This document shows, piece after piece, positions 26,856 through 35,665 of a DNA stretch of 64,000 nt (the stretch's first letter is position 1; every line of letters starts with the position of its first letter). A program made the translations under genes and the position numbers. Origin of the DNA: an uncultured Bacteroidota bacterium (GTDB lineage Bacteria > Bacteroidota > Bacteroidia > Chitinophagales > Saprospiraceae); the NCBI GenBank assembly GCA_937872515.1, contig CALMSX010000079.1, forward strand, positions 50,171 to 114,170. The letters are read 5' to 3'. A model generated the notes under the pieces. It saw only the letters and a list, made by a program, of their open reading frames with translations, did no database searches and was not told the DNA's origin.

Positions 26856-29800
26856 TTACTTTAAATCGATGGTGCCGGCATCGCTGTTTTCAAGCATGCC
26901 GCCACTAGCCAATCGTATGTCCTTACCCTGGATGTTCTCAATGGTAATTTGACCCGAGTTACTGAACATGCCCAGATTATCAATGCCATACAGGCCATTG
27001 GTAGCGTGGTTGTTCAGGATAGAAATGATGCCATTGTTGGTAATCTCACCTGCCGCCTGATTTCTGATGGCAGTGCTGCCACTATTGGTTATGGTTAGCA
27101 TTGATGAACTGTTGATCAACAAACTTCCACTATTGGTAAAGGCCGTACCCGAGGTATTGAGCGGGTTGGAGATACTGATATTGCCATAACACAAGATATC
27201 ACCCGCATTGATCAGCACCCCCTTGTCCTGGAGGTTTAGGTTGCCATTGTTTTGAATCAACAGGGTTACATTGGCGCCCAGATTGATCGATGAAGCCCGT
27301 GCCGTGGTGCCATTGGTAATGGTGATGGTATAAGCCAATGCCGGATTGATAACCACGTTGTGACAAGGCTGGGGTACAATGCCGGTGCTCCAGTTGGTAG
27401 CCACATTCCAGTTTCCATTGGTACCAATCCATGTATTGGTTACATCGGGTATGTTTTCATCCACACTGCTATCACAGTCATTGTCTTTGCCATCGCAAAT
27501 TTCCGGAGCGCCGGGATAACTCATATTGTCATCGTCGAGGCAGTCCTGGCTACCGGCACAGAAACCGTCGTTGTCAAAGTCGCCACCGTAGCCCGTGAGG
27601 CAAAAGTCGCTATAGTTGCCGCCACCGGGTAAAAGGGGGTTGAGTTCCAATCGAAGGGATGCACCTCTCAGACAAAAATCGTTGTAAGCATTAGGTATGC
27701 AGCCGCTGAAGTTGTTGTCATTGAGCCAAAGCACCGAGATGGGTGGAATCACCAAAAAGGCGGGCAGGGTTCCTGCAAAATTATTGTTGTCGAGATAAAG
27801 GGTTCTGAGGTTGGGTGCATCACCAAAGGAGGAGGGAATGGCTCCGCTAAAATTGTTGTTGCCCAGATCTACGTACTCTAGCAAGGGCAGGTCGTCCAAA
27901 AAGTTGGGCAGGGTTCCGGAAAAGTTGTTGCTGTATAAATTTAGGCGGGTTAGCTGGGTCAAAGCGGTGAGGGCAGAAGGAATGGTACCGCTTAGGTTAT
28001 TGGAACCCAGGTTGATGGCACTTACCCTGCCGGCGCTGGTACAAACTACGCCAAACCAGGTGCATACATTGCAGTTGGAGGCATAATTGATCCAGCCTGT
28101 TTTATTGGTCCACGATGCTCCGTTGGTGCTGTTGTAAAAACTGACCAGGGCCGGATAGTCGGGATGACAAGGTACCGATGCATCGTAAGCGCAGATACCA
28201 AATTCGCCGTAGTCGTTGGTAGCGGGTACATCTTTGGGGGTTACTCTGATGAGGATGGTCTCTCCGGGTGTGCGCCCCGTGAGTAAGAGCTGGGCATGAA
28301 TACCTGCACCAGTATTATCATCGCAGCCAATGGCGGTCAAAGCGCCGCAGCTGCCGGCATAGGCCTGGATGACCATATCGGTAAAGCCACCAGATACCTG
28401 GCTGGTCTCGATGGTCAGTGAGCCGGATGAGGGCACGATGGCAGAGAACCATACATCGGTGCTATAGGCCTGGCTCACGCATGCAAAGCCGGGAGTATTG
28501 GCTGACTGGGTGCCGTAGTCGTTGTCAAAGGTTCTGGGATTGCAACCCTGACCTAGTGTAAGGGGAATGGCGTCTACACATTCGTCGTTGTTGGGACCCA
28601 GGGTACTACAGCTGGTGCCGGTAAAACAAGTAGCATTGACAAAGTTTAAAAACAGCTGATTGCCCACAATAGGACCAAAGCCAGTGGTGAGGTTGATGCC
28701 CTGGCCTGCGAGGTCGCTACAAAAGCTCATGATGGTGCCATTGGCCCCTGGCAAGATCGGAGACGTCGCATTAAAGCAATTGCTACCTTCCGGTGTTTTA
28801 CCGGTGTTGGCGGCTATCACATTGCCACAGTCGTCGATCTGGGTGTTGACCCCATTCCATACGCAGGCATGGGTGTGCCGAAGACCAAGCACGTGGCCGA
28901 GTTCGTGAGAAACATTCTGGATGTTGTAGGGGTAGTTCATAATGCTGCCGGCCATGCCACAGGTAAGGGCAGCAGGACCCGGATAGGTGGTTATGGGATT
29001 GCAAAATCCGCCGATGCCGTAACTGATGCCGCCGGCAAAGTCTTTGGTACTCAGAAGGTAGCCCACCTTGCCTGAAAGTCCGATGCTGATGAGTCGGTTG
29101 ACAAAGGCTGTACGCATGGAGGTAACTCCGGTGGCCGCTGTGTATACATCACTTGTGTTCCAAATGAATACCTGCGATACGATGATGGGTACATTGTAAT
29201 CATTGTATATAGTAGCTACGTTGCTAAAAATATTGGTCATCCAGCTTTGGGTATTGGGTGTGCTGGAGCCATTGTCAAGATAGGAGGAATAATCACACTC
29301 CACGTAGAGTTCCAGACAATCGGCATAGGAATTGCGCGGGTCCTGGTTATTTTCTCTCATGTCCTCCTCATCGTCTGTATGACAAAGCGCCTGCGCCTTT
29401 TGAGGAGCCACAACCAGCCTTAGGGCCATGGAATTTTTATCCTTGTGTACTTCAAATTGTTGATGTTCGTCTGAAACAAAAAGGGTCATTTGATCCTCAC
29501 TGATGCAAAGTGTTACATGTGAATCTTCTGGCGACTTAACCTTACCCCTGTAGGTGATGATGGTTGGTAGATCCAAGATCTCACCGGTAGCCAACTCCAT
29601 TTTGGCATCACGGGAAAACAGCTCAAAACGTTCCAGCAACAGGTGGTAGGTCTTGCCTTCCAGTGTCAGGCTCAGGTCTGCCATCCTGGGTTTCTGCCCA
29701 AACAGCAGCTGTTGACAATCCTCAGATAAAACGGCAGTCTGGTGATTATCGAAAAACAAGGGCTGGGCGGTCAGCTCAATGGCATGAACCTTCGGTTGGG

Positions 29801-29897
29801 CTACCTTTTTTTTCAAATCTGTTGAGTAAGAAGTCTGTGCCGACACCTGAATCAAAGACAGTAAAAGGAAGGAGCAAAGAGTGAGAAGTCTTTTCAT
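26856..29897 (-). CDS. Secreted zinc metalloprotease with LRR and MopE-like segments
   Basis: ATG 29897 gives 1013 residues with a signal peptide (MKRLLTLCSFLLLSLIQVSA). A propeptide-like region of about 190 residues precedes a reprolysin-like metalloprotease domain with the zinc motif HELGHVLGLRHTH at 331-343, followed by a Met-turn candidate (GTIMSFCSDLAG). A PPC-like beta domain follows, then plant-type leucine-rich repeats (about 620-750; LTRLNLYSNNFSGTLP) and a MopE-like Asp/Cys motif (APEICDGKDNDCDSSVDE). The last ~180 residues are Asn/Ser/Thr-rich (NSGSLLINSSSMLTITNSGS). It ends without the type IX secretion C-terminal domain expected for such proteins, so it may be truncated or anchored otherwise. 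Confidence 0.82.
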   Translation of the reverse strand: MKRLLTLCSFLLLSLIQVSAQTSYSTDLKKKVAQPKVHAIELTAQPLFFDNHQTAVLSEDCQQLLFGQKPRMADLSLTLEGKTYHLLLERFELFSRDAKMELATGEILDLPTIITYRGKVKSPEDSHVTLCISEDQMTLFVSDEHQQFEVHKDKNSMALRLVVAPQKAQALCHTDDEEDMRENNQDPRNSYADCLELYVECDYSSYLDNGSSTPNTQSWMTNIFSNVATIYNDYNVPIIVSQVFIWNTSDVYTAATGVTSMRTAFVNRLISIGLSGKVGYLLSTKDFAGGISYGIGGFCNPITTYPGPAALTCGMAGSIMNYPYNIQNVSHELGHVLGLRHTHACVWNGVNTQIDDCGNVIAANTGKTPEGSNCFNATSPILPGANGTIMSFCSDLAGQGINLTTGFGPIVGNQLFLNFVNATCFTGTSCSTLGPNNDECVDAIPLTLGQGCNPRTFDNDYGTQSANTPGFACVSQAYSTDVWFSAIVPSSGSLTIETSQVSGGFTDMVIQAYAGSCGALTAIGCDDNTGAGIHAQLLLTGRTPGETILIRVTPKDVPATNDYGEFGICAYDASVPCHPDYPALVSFYNSTNGASWTNKTGWINYASNCNVCTWFGVVCTSAGRVSAINLGSNNLSGTIPSALTALTQLTRLNLYSNNFSGTLPNFLDDLPLLEYVDLGNNNFSGAIPSSFGDAPNLRTLYLDNNNFAGTLPAFLVIPPISVLWLNDNNFSGCIPNAYNDFCLRGASLRLELNPLLPGGGNYSDFCLTGYGGDFDNDGFCAGSQDCLDDDNMSYPGAPEICDGKDNDCDSSVDENIPDVTNTWIGTNGNWNVATNWSTGIVPQPCHNVVINPALAYTITITNGTTARASSINLGANVTLLIQNNGNLNLQDKGVLINAGDILCYGNISISNPLNTSGTAFTNSGSLLINSSSMLTITNSGSTAIRNQAAGEITNNGIISILNNHATNGLYGIDNLGMFSNSGQITIENIQGKDIRLASGGMLENSDAGTIDLK

Positions 29898-30164
29898 AAA
29901 GTCTAAATTAACAATATTTTCAAGAATTAAAACACAATGGATATAGTACTTACGATATACAGACAATCTTCCCTACTCAAAGACCTGAATCAAAGTCTCA
30001 GAAAATAAAGGTTTGATTCAACAAAGTCCCGAAAAATTCATAAAACCCAGTCTCTCACGCTCTTTTAGTGTCGCATTCCCGACCAAAATAGGTAAAACAA
30101 AAAATAAAAGAATAAAATTTTGTTAAAAAGACATTAAGGCCTTGCAAAACATATTTAATTCGCT
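29898..30164. other. Intergenic region upstream of the protease gene
   Basis: These 267 bases form the left part of the gap between the protease start and the small gene at 30314. They are AT-rich, should contain the protease promoter, and show no exact TAnnTTTG on the minus strand and no gene. Confidence 0.4.
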
Positions 30165-30172
30165 TAAATTTG
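30142..30172 (+). promoter_or_regulatory. Bacteroidota promoter for the small transcription unit
   Basis: TTG (30142-30144), a 20-base spacer and TAAATTTG (30165-30172) match both consensus elements. Transcription should begin near 30180 and leave a leader of about 130 bases before the ATG at 30314. Confidence 0.65.
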
Positions 30173-30313
30173 CATTGTGAAAAATTAAAAGAAAACTACA
30201 GTTTAATATTTTGTTTCTATTTACCGTATTTAATTCTGTTTAATCGGCATTTATTTGAAACAGTTGAAATTTTATTCTGTGTTTATATTAAAACTGATTT
30301 AAAATTTTGAGTA

Positions 30314-30496
30314 ATGAAAAGTTTGTTATACCAACTCCTGGTAGAAAAAAATGTAAGGTCTAAAGTAGATATGATACGCCAGAAAAACTTGCTGGGAGAG
30401 ATCATTGAAAAGGATTCTTTGCAAGCCGATTACAACCCCAAAACGGCGAGGCACAGATCGTTAAAAAACATCAACGCTAAGTTGATCCAATTTTAG
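30314..30496 (+). CDS. Small basic protein of 60 residues, unassigned
   Basis: I do not recognise this product. The 60 residues are rich in Lys, Arg, Leu and Asn (MKSLLYQLLVEKNVRSKVDM at the N-terminus, ending NINAKLIQF), with no signal peptide, membrane segment or Cys. The predicted structure is mainly helical. It counts as a gene because a consensus promoter lies 140 bases upstream and a strong hairpin terminator lies 58 bases downstream, with no other reading frame in the unit. Alternatively the ~400-base transcript is a structured RNA and the frame is incidental; it lacks the ends expected of tmRNA and the core of RNase P RNA. Confidence 0.5.
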   Translation: MKSLLYQLLVEKNVRSKVDMIRQKNLLGEIIEKDSLQADYNPKTARHRSLKNINAKLIQF

Positions 30497-30553
30497 GAAA
30501 GCAACGCTTAGGCGTATAAGTTTTTATCATAGTTTTTTAGTTGTTAGATTAAA

Positions 30554-30587
30554 AGCTGTCTTTTGCAAAAGAGACGGCTTTTTTTTT
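30554..30587 (+). terminator. Rho-independent terminator of the small transcription unit
   Basis: AGCTGTCTTTT (30554-30564) pairs with AAGAGACGGCT (30569-30579; two G-T pairs) around a GCAA loop, then eight T. A second perfect 9-base-pair hairpin (30612-30635, AGAGCATCC/GGATGCTCT) follows without a T-run. Confidence 0.85.
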
Positions 30588-30649
30588 GAAGGAAACCGGG
30601 AACGGAGCAACAGAGCATCCGACCCCGGATGCTCTGAAGCCAGGTTACC

Positions 30650-30688
30650 AAAAAAAAAGGGATCAAGTACAACTTGATCCCTTTTTTT
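30650..30688 (-). terminator. Terminator of rpsT, bidirectional
   Basis: GGGATCAAGT (30659-30668) pairs perfectly with ACTTGATCCC (30672-30681) around a 3-base loop. It is flanked by nine A on the left and seven T on the right, so it can stop transcription on both strands. It lies 20 bases past the rpsT stop. Confidence 0.9.
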
Positions 30689-30707
30689 CTCTATCGGTTA
30701 CTGGTAA

Positions 30708-30962
30708 TTATCCGATGGCGTTTACATACTTCATCAACTTGCTCTTCAAGTTAGAAGCTTTGTTTTTGTGCCAAGTGTTTTTCTTTGCCAGCTTATCGAC
30801 CATGGCAACTACTTTAGGTAGATACTTTACAGCTTCCGCCTTATCTTCCAAAGACCTTAATTTTGCAATTGCGGTCCTCGCAGATTTTTTGTAATACCTG
30901 TTCCTCAATCGGATAACAAGGTCTTGCCTGATTCTCTTCTTAGATGACTTATGGTTTGCCAT
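30708..30962 (-). CDS. rpsT: 30S ribosomal protein S20
   Basis: S20 binds 16S rRNA early in assembly of the small subunit. The 84 residues are highly basic and match the family over their length: [20 protein letters not shown] at the N-terminus, then [17 protein letters not shown] and [20 protein letters not shown]. The gene is monocistronic, with its own consensus promoter (30989-31020) and its own bidirectional terminator (30650-30688), as is usual for rpsT. Confidence 0.97.
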   Translation of the reverse strand: MANHKSSKKRIRQDLVIRLRNRYYKKSARTAIAKLRSLEDKAEAVKYLPKVVAMVDKLAKKNTWHKNKASNLKSKLMKYVNAIG

Positions 30963-30988
30963 TGATCTTAAATTTATAAATTGGAGCG

Positions 30989-31020
30989 CAAAGATAGGTG
31001 TAAATACGCACTAAACCAAA
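30989..31020 (-). promoter_or_regulatory. Promoter of rpsT
   Basis: The minus strand carries TTTG (rc of 31017-31020), a 20-base spacer and TATCTTTG (rc of 30989-30996). Both elements and the spacing fit the Bacteroidota consensus. The -7 element lies 26 bases before the rpsT ATG. Confidence 0.8.
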
Positions 31021-31040
31021 ATTTTATGCAAAAAAACGCA

Positions 31041-31568
31041 TTACAATCTTACCTTATCCGAATACTGTTCTGAATCAAACAGAAAACTCGCTACTCTTTT
31101 TTTATTTTTTGTTATAAATACCATGTTTTTTTGGTCTGAATGCAGTTCAGTCAAAATATTATTTTTGATGCTTAACTCCTGTACCGAACCACTGATCGGG
31201 TACTCCAGGTAGCAATAAAAGGCAATTTGATCGTCCGACAGCTCTTTGCCAATAAAGGTGGGCTTTAGACTTTTACCACCCGCTGTCAGGGTACAGTGTT
31301 GCTCAAGGTAGTGGGCTATCGCCTCATCTGCCTGCACCACCTCGTTGTGTTGACCCAGCTTTAAGGCCTTGTGCCCTGATTTGACCAGCGACTTCTCCAG
31401 ATCGTCAATAAACAGGTGTACTGTCACCTGCACGGATGAAGATTGGGTGTCGTAGTTGACCTCTGTACGACTCACGTGGATGTCGTGCAGGGTTGAGCTT
31501 GCGGCAACTCCGGGTGTCAATGACACCCAAAGTTGACTGACCAAAAGAAAGAGGGTGGTAAGGGCCAT
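31041..31568 (-). CDS. DUF6702 family exported protein
   Basis: A 175-residue protein with an N-terminal signal peptide or anchor ([20 protein letters not shown]). The mature start HDIHVSRTEVNYDTQSSSVQ is the hallmark of the DUF6702 family, which is largely confined to Bacteroidota and has no known biochemical role. The body is predicted as beta strands with a short helical stretch. Its ATG overlaps the ahcY stop by one base (TAATG), so translation is probably coupled to ahcY. This looks like incidental operon sharing; no link to methionine metabolism can be seen in the sequence. Confidence 0.75.
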   Translation of the reverse strand: MALTTLFLLVSQLWVSLTPGVAASSTLHDIHVSRTEVNYDTQSSSVQVTVHLFIDDLEKSLVKSGHKALKLGQHNEVVQADEAIAHYLEQHCTLTAGGKSLKPTFIGKELSDDQIAFYCYLEYPISGSVQELSIKNNILTELHSDQKNMVFITKNKKRVASFLFDSEQYSDKVRL

Positions 31569-32881
31569 TAATACCTGTAGTATTCTGGTTTAAACGGTCC
31601 TTCTACTTTTACCCCAATGTAGTTGGCCTGCTCATCTGATAAGGTCTCCAACTCCACTCCAATTTTGGCAAGGTGTAGTCTGGCTACTTTTTCATCCAGG
31701 TGCTTAGGCAGGGTGTAAACCTCGTTTTTATAGCTTGCACTGTTAGACCACAGTTCCAACTGAGCCAGGGTCTGGTTGGTAAAGCTATTGGACATCACAA
31801 AGGATGGGTGTCCGGTGGCACATCCCAGGTTGACCAAACGGCCTTCTGCCAGGATGATGATGTCTTTGCCATTCAGGGTATACTTGTCAACCTGAGGCTT
31901 GATCTCTACTTTGGTGTCGGCATAATTTTCTTTCAACCACGCCATATCGATCTCATTGTCGAAGTGGCCGATGTTACACACGATGGCCTTGTCTTTCATT
32001 TTCAGAAAGTGTTCTCCCCTTACGATAGACTTGTTACCGGTAGCTGTCACAACAATGTCAGCTTCGGTTAGGGCATTTTCCAATCTTTTTACTGCAAAGC
32101 CGTCCATGGCTGCCTGAAGGGCACAGATGGGGTCGATTTCGGTAACGATGACCCTACAGCCTGCTCCCCTCAAAGATGCAGCAGAACCCTTGCCTACGTC
32201 GCCGTAACCACAAACAACGGCTACCTTACCGGCCATCATGATGTCGGTGGCCCTTCTGATAGAGTCTACCAGTGATTCTTTACATCCGTACTTGTTGTCA
32301 AACTTAGATTTGGTGACAGAATCGTTTACGTTGATTGCAGGCATTGGCAAGGTGCCATTTTTCATGCGCTCGTACAAACGGTGAACACCAGTGGTGGTTT
32401 CTTCTGACAAACCTTTGATATCAGCGATCAATTCAGGAAAACGATCAAAAACCATGTTGGTCAAATCGCCGCCATCGTCGAGGATCATATTGAGGGGTTG
32501 ACCTCCTTCAAAGGCGTGAAGGGTTTGCTCAATACACCAGTCAAATTCTTCTTCGTTCATGCCCTTCCAAGCAAATACCGGAATACCGGCAGCAGCGATG
32601 GCTGCAGCAGCGTGGTCCTGGGTTGAAAATATATTACATGAGGACCACGACACCTGAGCTCCCAATTCAACCAGGGTCTCAATCAATACCGCTGTCTGGA
32701 TGGTCATGTGCAGGCAGCCGGCTATCCTTGCTCCTTTCAGGGGCTTGCTCTCTCCGTACTCTGCTCTAAGTGCCATCAGGCCCGGCATCTCTGCCTCTGC
32801 CAGTTCAATTTCTTTCCTGCCCCATGCGGCCAGGTTGATGTCTTTTACTTTATAGCTCAGTTGTTTTTCAGCTGTTGTCAT
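31568..32881 (-). CDS. ahcY: Adenosylhomocysteinase
   Basis: It hydrolyses S-adenosylhomocysteine to adenosine and homocysteine and so keeps SAM-dependent methylation running. From ATG 32881 the 437 residues fit the family: [20 protein letters not shown], the NAD-binding [35 protein letters not shown] and the C-terminal KPEYYRY that caps the active site. The frame extends 24 residues upstream, but that part is not conserved and would begin upstream of the promoter -7 element at 32910-32917. It is the first gene of a pair with the DUF6702 gene. Confidence 0.96.
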   Translation of the reverse strand: MTTAEKQLSYKVKDINLAAWGRKEIELAEAEMPGLMALRAEYGESKPLKGARIAGCLHMTIQTAVLIETLVELGAQVSWSSCNIFSTQDHAAAAIAAAGIPVFAWKGMNEEEFDWCIEQTLHAFEGGQPLNMILDDGGDLTNMVFDRFPELIADIKGLSEETTTGVHRLYERMKNGTLPMPAINVNDSVTKSKFDNKYGCKESLVDSIRRATDIMMAGKVAVVCGYGDVGKGSAASLRGAGCRVIVTEIDPICALQAAMDGFAVKRLENALTEADIVVTATGNKSIVRGEHFLKMKDKAIVCNIGHFDNEIDMAWLKENYADTKVEIKPQVDKYTLNGKDIIILAEGRLVNLGCATGHPSFVMSNSFTNQTLAQLELWSNSASYKNEVYTLPKHLDEKVARLHLAKIGVELETLSDEQANYIGVKVEGPFKPEYYRY

Positions 32882-32909
32882 TTGATAATTTTTAACTTTT
32901 TTCAGGCTG

Positions 32910-32917
32910 CAAAGGTA
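32910..32917 (-). promoter_or_regulatory. Bacteroidota -7 element of ahcY
   Basis: The minus strand reads TACCTTTG, an exact TAnnTTTG match, 28 bases upstream of the ATG at 32881. It argues against the longer start at 32953. No TTG at 19-21 bases was seen. Confidence 0.5.
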
Positions 32918-33045
32918 GAAAATAAAATACCTTTTATGCCGCCATATTATCACAACAGTTTGTTAAAACTTTGGTTTTCAAGGCAACAACTTTTTTACCC
33001 GGAACCGGGTCTACCAATGATTACCAACCCTGTGTGCAGACCCAT

Positions 33046-33486
33046 CTATCGGTTGCGATTGCGGGCCTTATTGATGATGTTACTCATCACCTCCTGCCTG
33101 AATTGTTTTTCTACCCAAAGTAGTTTTGCCACCTTACGGTCGGGCAAGAGGGTCTTAAACTTATCGATGTACCTGCGCTCCAGCTGGATTTCTTTCTCGC
33201 GGATATCAAAGTGTCTTGTGATGTAGAGCTGGGCTTCCTTGTCGGTAATATCGTCTCCAAAATCCGATTTTTTCTCTGCCATCAGGCTGGCCCTCTCGGC
33301 TTCCATTTGGTTGTAAACGGGCCAGAATTTTTCTGACTCATCGGGTGTAAGCGCCAGCTTCTCGGTGACAAATGCAATTTTGAGCGACTTTATCCGCTCT
33401 TCCAGCGCCTCGCGGCGTTTGCCCACCTGGCCAAAAACCATTGAGCCGATCAGCAAAAAACTTAATACTATTGAGGTCTTTTTCAT
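33046..33486 (-). CDS. Small periplasmic protein of the ECF sigma operon
   Basis: A 146-residue exported protein with a signal peptide (MKKTSIVLSFLLIGSMVFGQ). The mature part is almost wholly helical and charged: LALTPDESEKFWPVYNQMEA resembles the LTxxQ-type helical hairpin of Spy/CpxP-like proteins, followed by RHFDIREKEIQLERRYIDKF and a basic end. Bacteroidota relatives are often labelled sensor of ECF-type sigma factor; direct evidence for sensing is lacking. It is the third gene of a sigma / anti-sigma-like / periplasmic protein operon, 23 bases after the second. Confidence 0.7.
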   Translation of the reverse strand: MKKTSIVLSFLLIGSMVFGQVGKRREALEERIKSLKIAFVTEKLALTPDESEKFWPVYNQMEAERASLMAEKKSDFGDDITDKEAQLYITRHFDIREKEIQLERRYIDKFKTLLPDRKVAKLLWVEKQFRQEVMSNIINKARNRNR

Positions 33487-33509
33487 TTCTATAAAACTAA
33501 AATGATTCT

Positions 33510-34079
33510 TTACATAATTTCATTGAGGTACTCCAATTCTTCATCGGTCATGATGTCTTGCAACAACTGCTCATCCTCACCAAGGCCTTCGATCTCGGGC
33601 AGCTCTCCGGTGTTGACAGCTTCCAACTCCTGTAGCAACCACAAGTCTTCTTCTGAATTAAACGACTGGATCAAATGGTTGACATCATCGTGGCTCAGCT
33701 CGGTACCAAATTTTTGGCTCATCGATGCATAATTGTTTTTTTCTTCTCCCATAACACCTGCCGGAAGTACAAACTTCAGCATTACAGCAAGGGCCACCAC
33801 CATCACAGCGGCTACTGATATCCAACGAAGGTTTCGCATAATCACCATCTTTCCAGATGCTGGCTTCACCTCGATTTTTTCCATCACCATGGTCGACAAA
33901 CCTTCAAAATAGCCATCAGGCACACTTGCATGGTTTTTTTTGCCCATGGCCTCGGCCACCCTGATCTGAGCCATTACCTCATCTTCCAGTTGGCTGAAAT
34001 AGCCGGCAGGTGGGGCTTCAAAGCGGTTTTTATATCGCAGTGACTCCATTTTTTTGTCCAAATTTTCTCTTTCTTCCAT
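33510..34079 (-). CDS. Probable anti-sigma factor, single-pass membrane protein
   Basis: A 189-residue protein with a cytoplasmic N-terminal half, one membrane helix at about 87-106 (ISVAAVMVVALAVMLKFVLP) and an acidic periplasmic C-terminus. The N-terminal half carries a duplicated motif, PPAGYFSQLEDEVMAQI and VPDGYFEGLSTMVMEKI, common in membrane proteins encoded next to Bacteroidota sigma factors. The C-terminus ends in repeated acidic helices (LWLLQELEAVNTGELPEIEG). The gene follows the sigma gene by 11 bases. The anti-sigma role is inferred from order and topology; no zinc motif (HxxxCxxC) is present. Confidence 0.7.
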   Translation of the reverse strand: MEERENLDKKMESLRYKNRFEAPPAGYFSQLEDEVMAQIRVAEAMGKKNHASVPDGYFEGLSTMVMEKIEVKPASGKMVIMRNLRWISVAAVMVVALAVMLKFVLPAGVMGEEKNNYASMSQKFGTELSHDDVNHLIQSFNSEEDLWLLQELEAVNTGELPEIEGLGEDEQLLQDIMTDEELEYLNEIM

Positions 34080-34090
34080 CTTCTACCTTT

Positions 34091-34630
34091 TTAGGCCAAC
34101 AACACGGCTTCTATTTTTTTTACGGCGTGGTGGTAAGAAGCCTTTAACGCACCCACCGAGGTATCCAAAATTTGAGACATGTCTTGATAACTCATCTCAT
34201 CATAATACCTCATATTAAATACAATTCTCTGTTTTTCGGGCAAACCTTCCAGGGCTATTGCCAACTTTTGCAGCGCCTTGTCCTCGTCAAAGTCGTGGTC
34301 AAGAGCAGATTCATTGCCCGTGTGAAAATCCTCCAGCACCAGGGTGCTCTTGTTTTTTTTGTTTTTAAGGTGGGTCAGTGCCTCGTTGGTAGCTATGCGG
34401 TACAGCCATGTAAACAGGCTCGACCTGCCCTCAAAGTTGTCAAAGCCTCGGTAGGCCTTGATAAAGGTGTTTTGCAACACATCATCCGTATCTTCGTGGC
34501 TTTCCACCATGCGGCGAATGTGCCAGTACACTTTTTCCTGGTACTTATGCATCAACAACCGGAAACCCTGCTCGAGGGTTGCTCCGTTTCGTAGCATTTC
34601 TACGATTTTGTCGTCTTCAGCATGCACCAT
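34091..34630 (-). CDS. ECF-type RNA polymerase sigma factor
   Basis: A 179-residue sigma-70 factor of the extracytoplasmic-function type. Region 2 is visible at about 25-95 (TDDVLQNTFIKAYRGFDNFE, SSLFTWLYRIATNEALTHLK) and region 4 at about 120-175 (GLPEKQRIVFNMRYYDEMSY, LDTSVGALKASYHHAVKKIE). The linker is short and there is no C-terminal extension. It leads an operon with the membrane anti-sigma candidate and the helical periplasmic protein. No autoregulatory promoter can be named from the upstream sequence. Confidence 0.93.
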   Translation of the reverse strand: MVHAEDDKIVEMLRNGATLEQGFRLLMHKYQEKVYWHIRRMVESHEDTDDVLQNTFIKAYRGFDNFEGRSSLFTWLYRIATNEALTHLKNKKNKSTLVLEDFHTGNESALDHDFDEDKALQKLAIALEGLPEKQRIVFNMRYYDEMSYQDMSQILDTSVGALKASYHHAVKKIEAVLLA

Positions 34631-34680
34631 TTACTTCTGGATTGTGGTATTTTGACCTCTAATTTGGCCAAAGGTTTAAT

Positions 34681-35598
34681 TTACACCTTACGTGTATCAC
34701 TAAGTTTTTGGATAAAAAGCAGGGTCTTTTCCTCCCGGCTCTCGTACATGGGCAAAAATATTTCATTTTCGCACACATTTTCAATGCAGTATGAGTGGTT
34801 TTTATAAATAAACTGATCGTATGTATCGTCATAGCCCCTTACCATCACCAGCAGCTCTGCCGTCTGCTCCCTCAGCTCATCGAGGCTCTTGTGGTAAAAA
34901 GGACTCTTTTCATCAATGATGTGGATGAGGGTCCAGTTGAGTGGAAACAGGTAAATAAAGTCCAACTCCAGGTGTAGTCGCTGAAACTTGCGCCTGCGTT
35001 GGCCATCTACTTCCTCCAGCCATGTCATGTTGAGTGAGGCTTCCATGTTGATCAGTGTATTCACCCCTGCATTCACCAGCCTCAATTGTAGTGATTTTTG
35101 GTCGCCATAGGGCGCCAATACCACCTTATCAGCATAACGGATCTTCACCGGTGCCTTTGAAAATCGAAAAATGAGCAAGCCTGTACCTAATGCATAACAA
35201 GTTAGCCCAATCAGGGAATTGAACGAAGAAACCACATTGGTGAAATGGTCTTGCGGATTGAGGTAGCCATAGCCCACAGTGGTAAACGTCTGAATGCTGA
35301 AATAATAGCAGTGCATAAAATCTTCCCAGCCCCCCGCAGGCTTGCCACTCAGGTGTTCGATGCCATGGCTGAAATACAACGAAGCAAACACGCCGTTGAG
35401 CAGTAGAAACACACCTATCAGCTCCAGGATAAATGTATGCCAGGGCAGGTTTACCAGGTGCTCAAAGGGTTTTACCGCCTCACCACCTACTCTTTTGATG
35501 TTAAAGCTGCCATCCTCATTCACCAACCTCGCCCTGGCAGATATTTTATTGCCAAAGCCCATGTTTTCAGCCAGTGGTCCTATGTGTTTATCTTTCAT
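34681..35598 (-). CDS. Inward-rectifier-type potassium channel (KirBac-like)
   Basis: A 305-residue potassium channel. After a cytoplasmic N-terminus with a slide-helix-like stretch (VNLPWHTFILEL) come TM1 (about 55-76), a pore helix and the selectivity filter TTVGYG at 106-111. TM2 (about 122-145; NSLIGLTCYALGTGLLIFRF) and a C-terminal immunoglobulin-like Kir domain follow (APVKIRYADKVVLAPYGDQK, LELDFIYLFPLNWTLIHIID). Filter and domain order match KirBac1-type channels. The gene lies downstream of a REP-like palindrome and upstream of the sigma gene on the same strand; a shared function is not shown. Confidence 0.9.
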   Translation of the reverse strand: MKDKHIGPLAENMGFGNKISARARLVNEDGSFNIKRVGGEAVKPFEHLVNLPWHTFILELIGVFLLLNGVFASLYFSHGIEHLSGKPAGGWEDFMHCYYFSIQTFTTVGYGYLNPQDHFTNVVSSFNSLIGLTCYALGTGLLIFRFSKAPVKIRYADKVVLAPYGDQKSLQLRLVNAGVNTLINMEASLNMTWLEEVDGQRRRKFQRLHLELDFIYLFPLNWTLIHIIDEKSPFYHKSLDELREQTAELLVMVRGYDDTYDQFIYKNHSYCIENVCENEIFLPMYESREEKTLLFIQKLSDTRKV

Positions 35599-35617
35599 GA
35601 TTTGTTAAATCTTTTGG

Positions 35618-35631
35618 CGAATTGCAATTCG
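35618..35631. repeat. Third, shortened copy of the RAYT palindrome
   Basis: CGAATTGCAATTCG is a perfect 14-base palindrome identical to the core of the two 20-base palindromes inside the neighbouring transposase gene. It lies 20 bases before the Kir channel start and 35 bases past the transposase stop, with decayed outer arms (TGG on the left, TTT on the right). Confidence 0.75.
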
Positions 35632-35665
35632 TTTGTATTCCATTATTGAATAGGGCAAAGATCAA

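Noticed and set aside
30180..30587. The small unit as tmRNA or RNase P RNA
   Set aside because: It lacks the acceptor-like 3' end of tmRNA and the conserved core of RNase P RNA.
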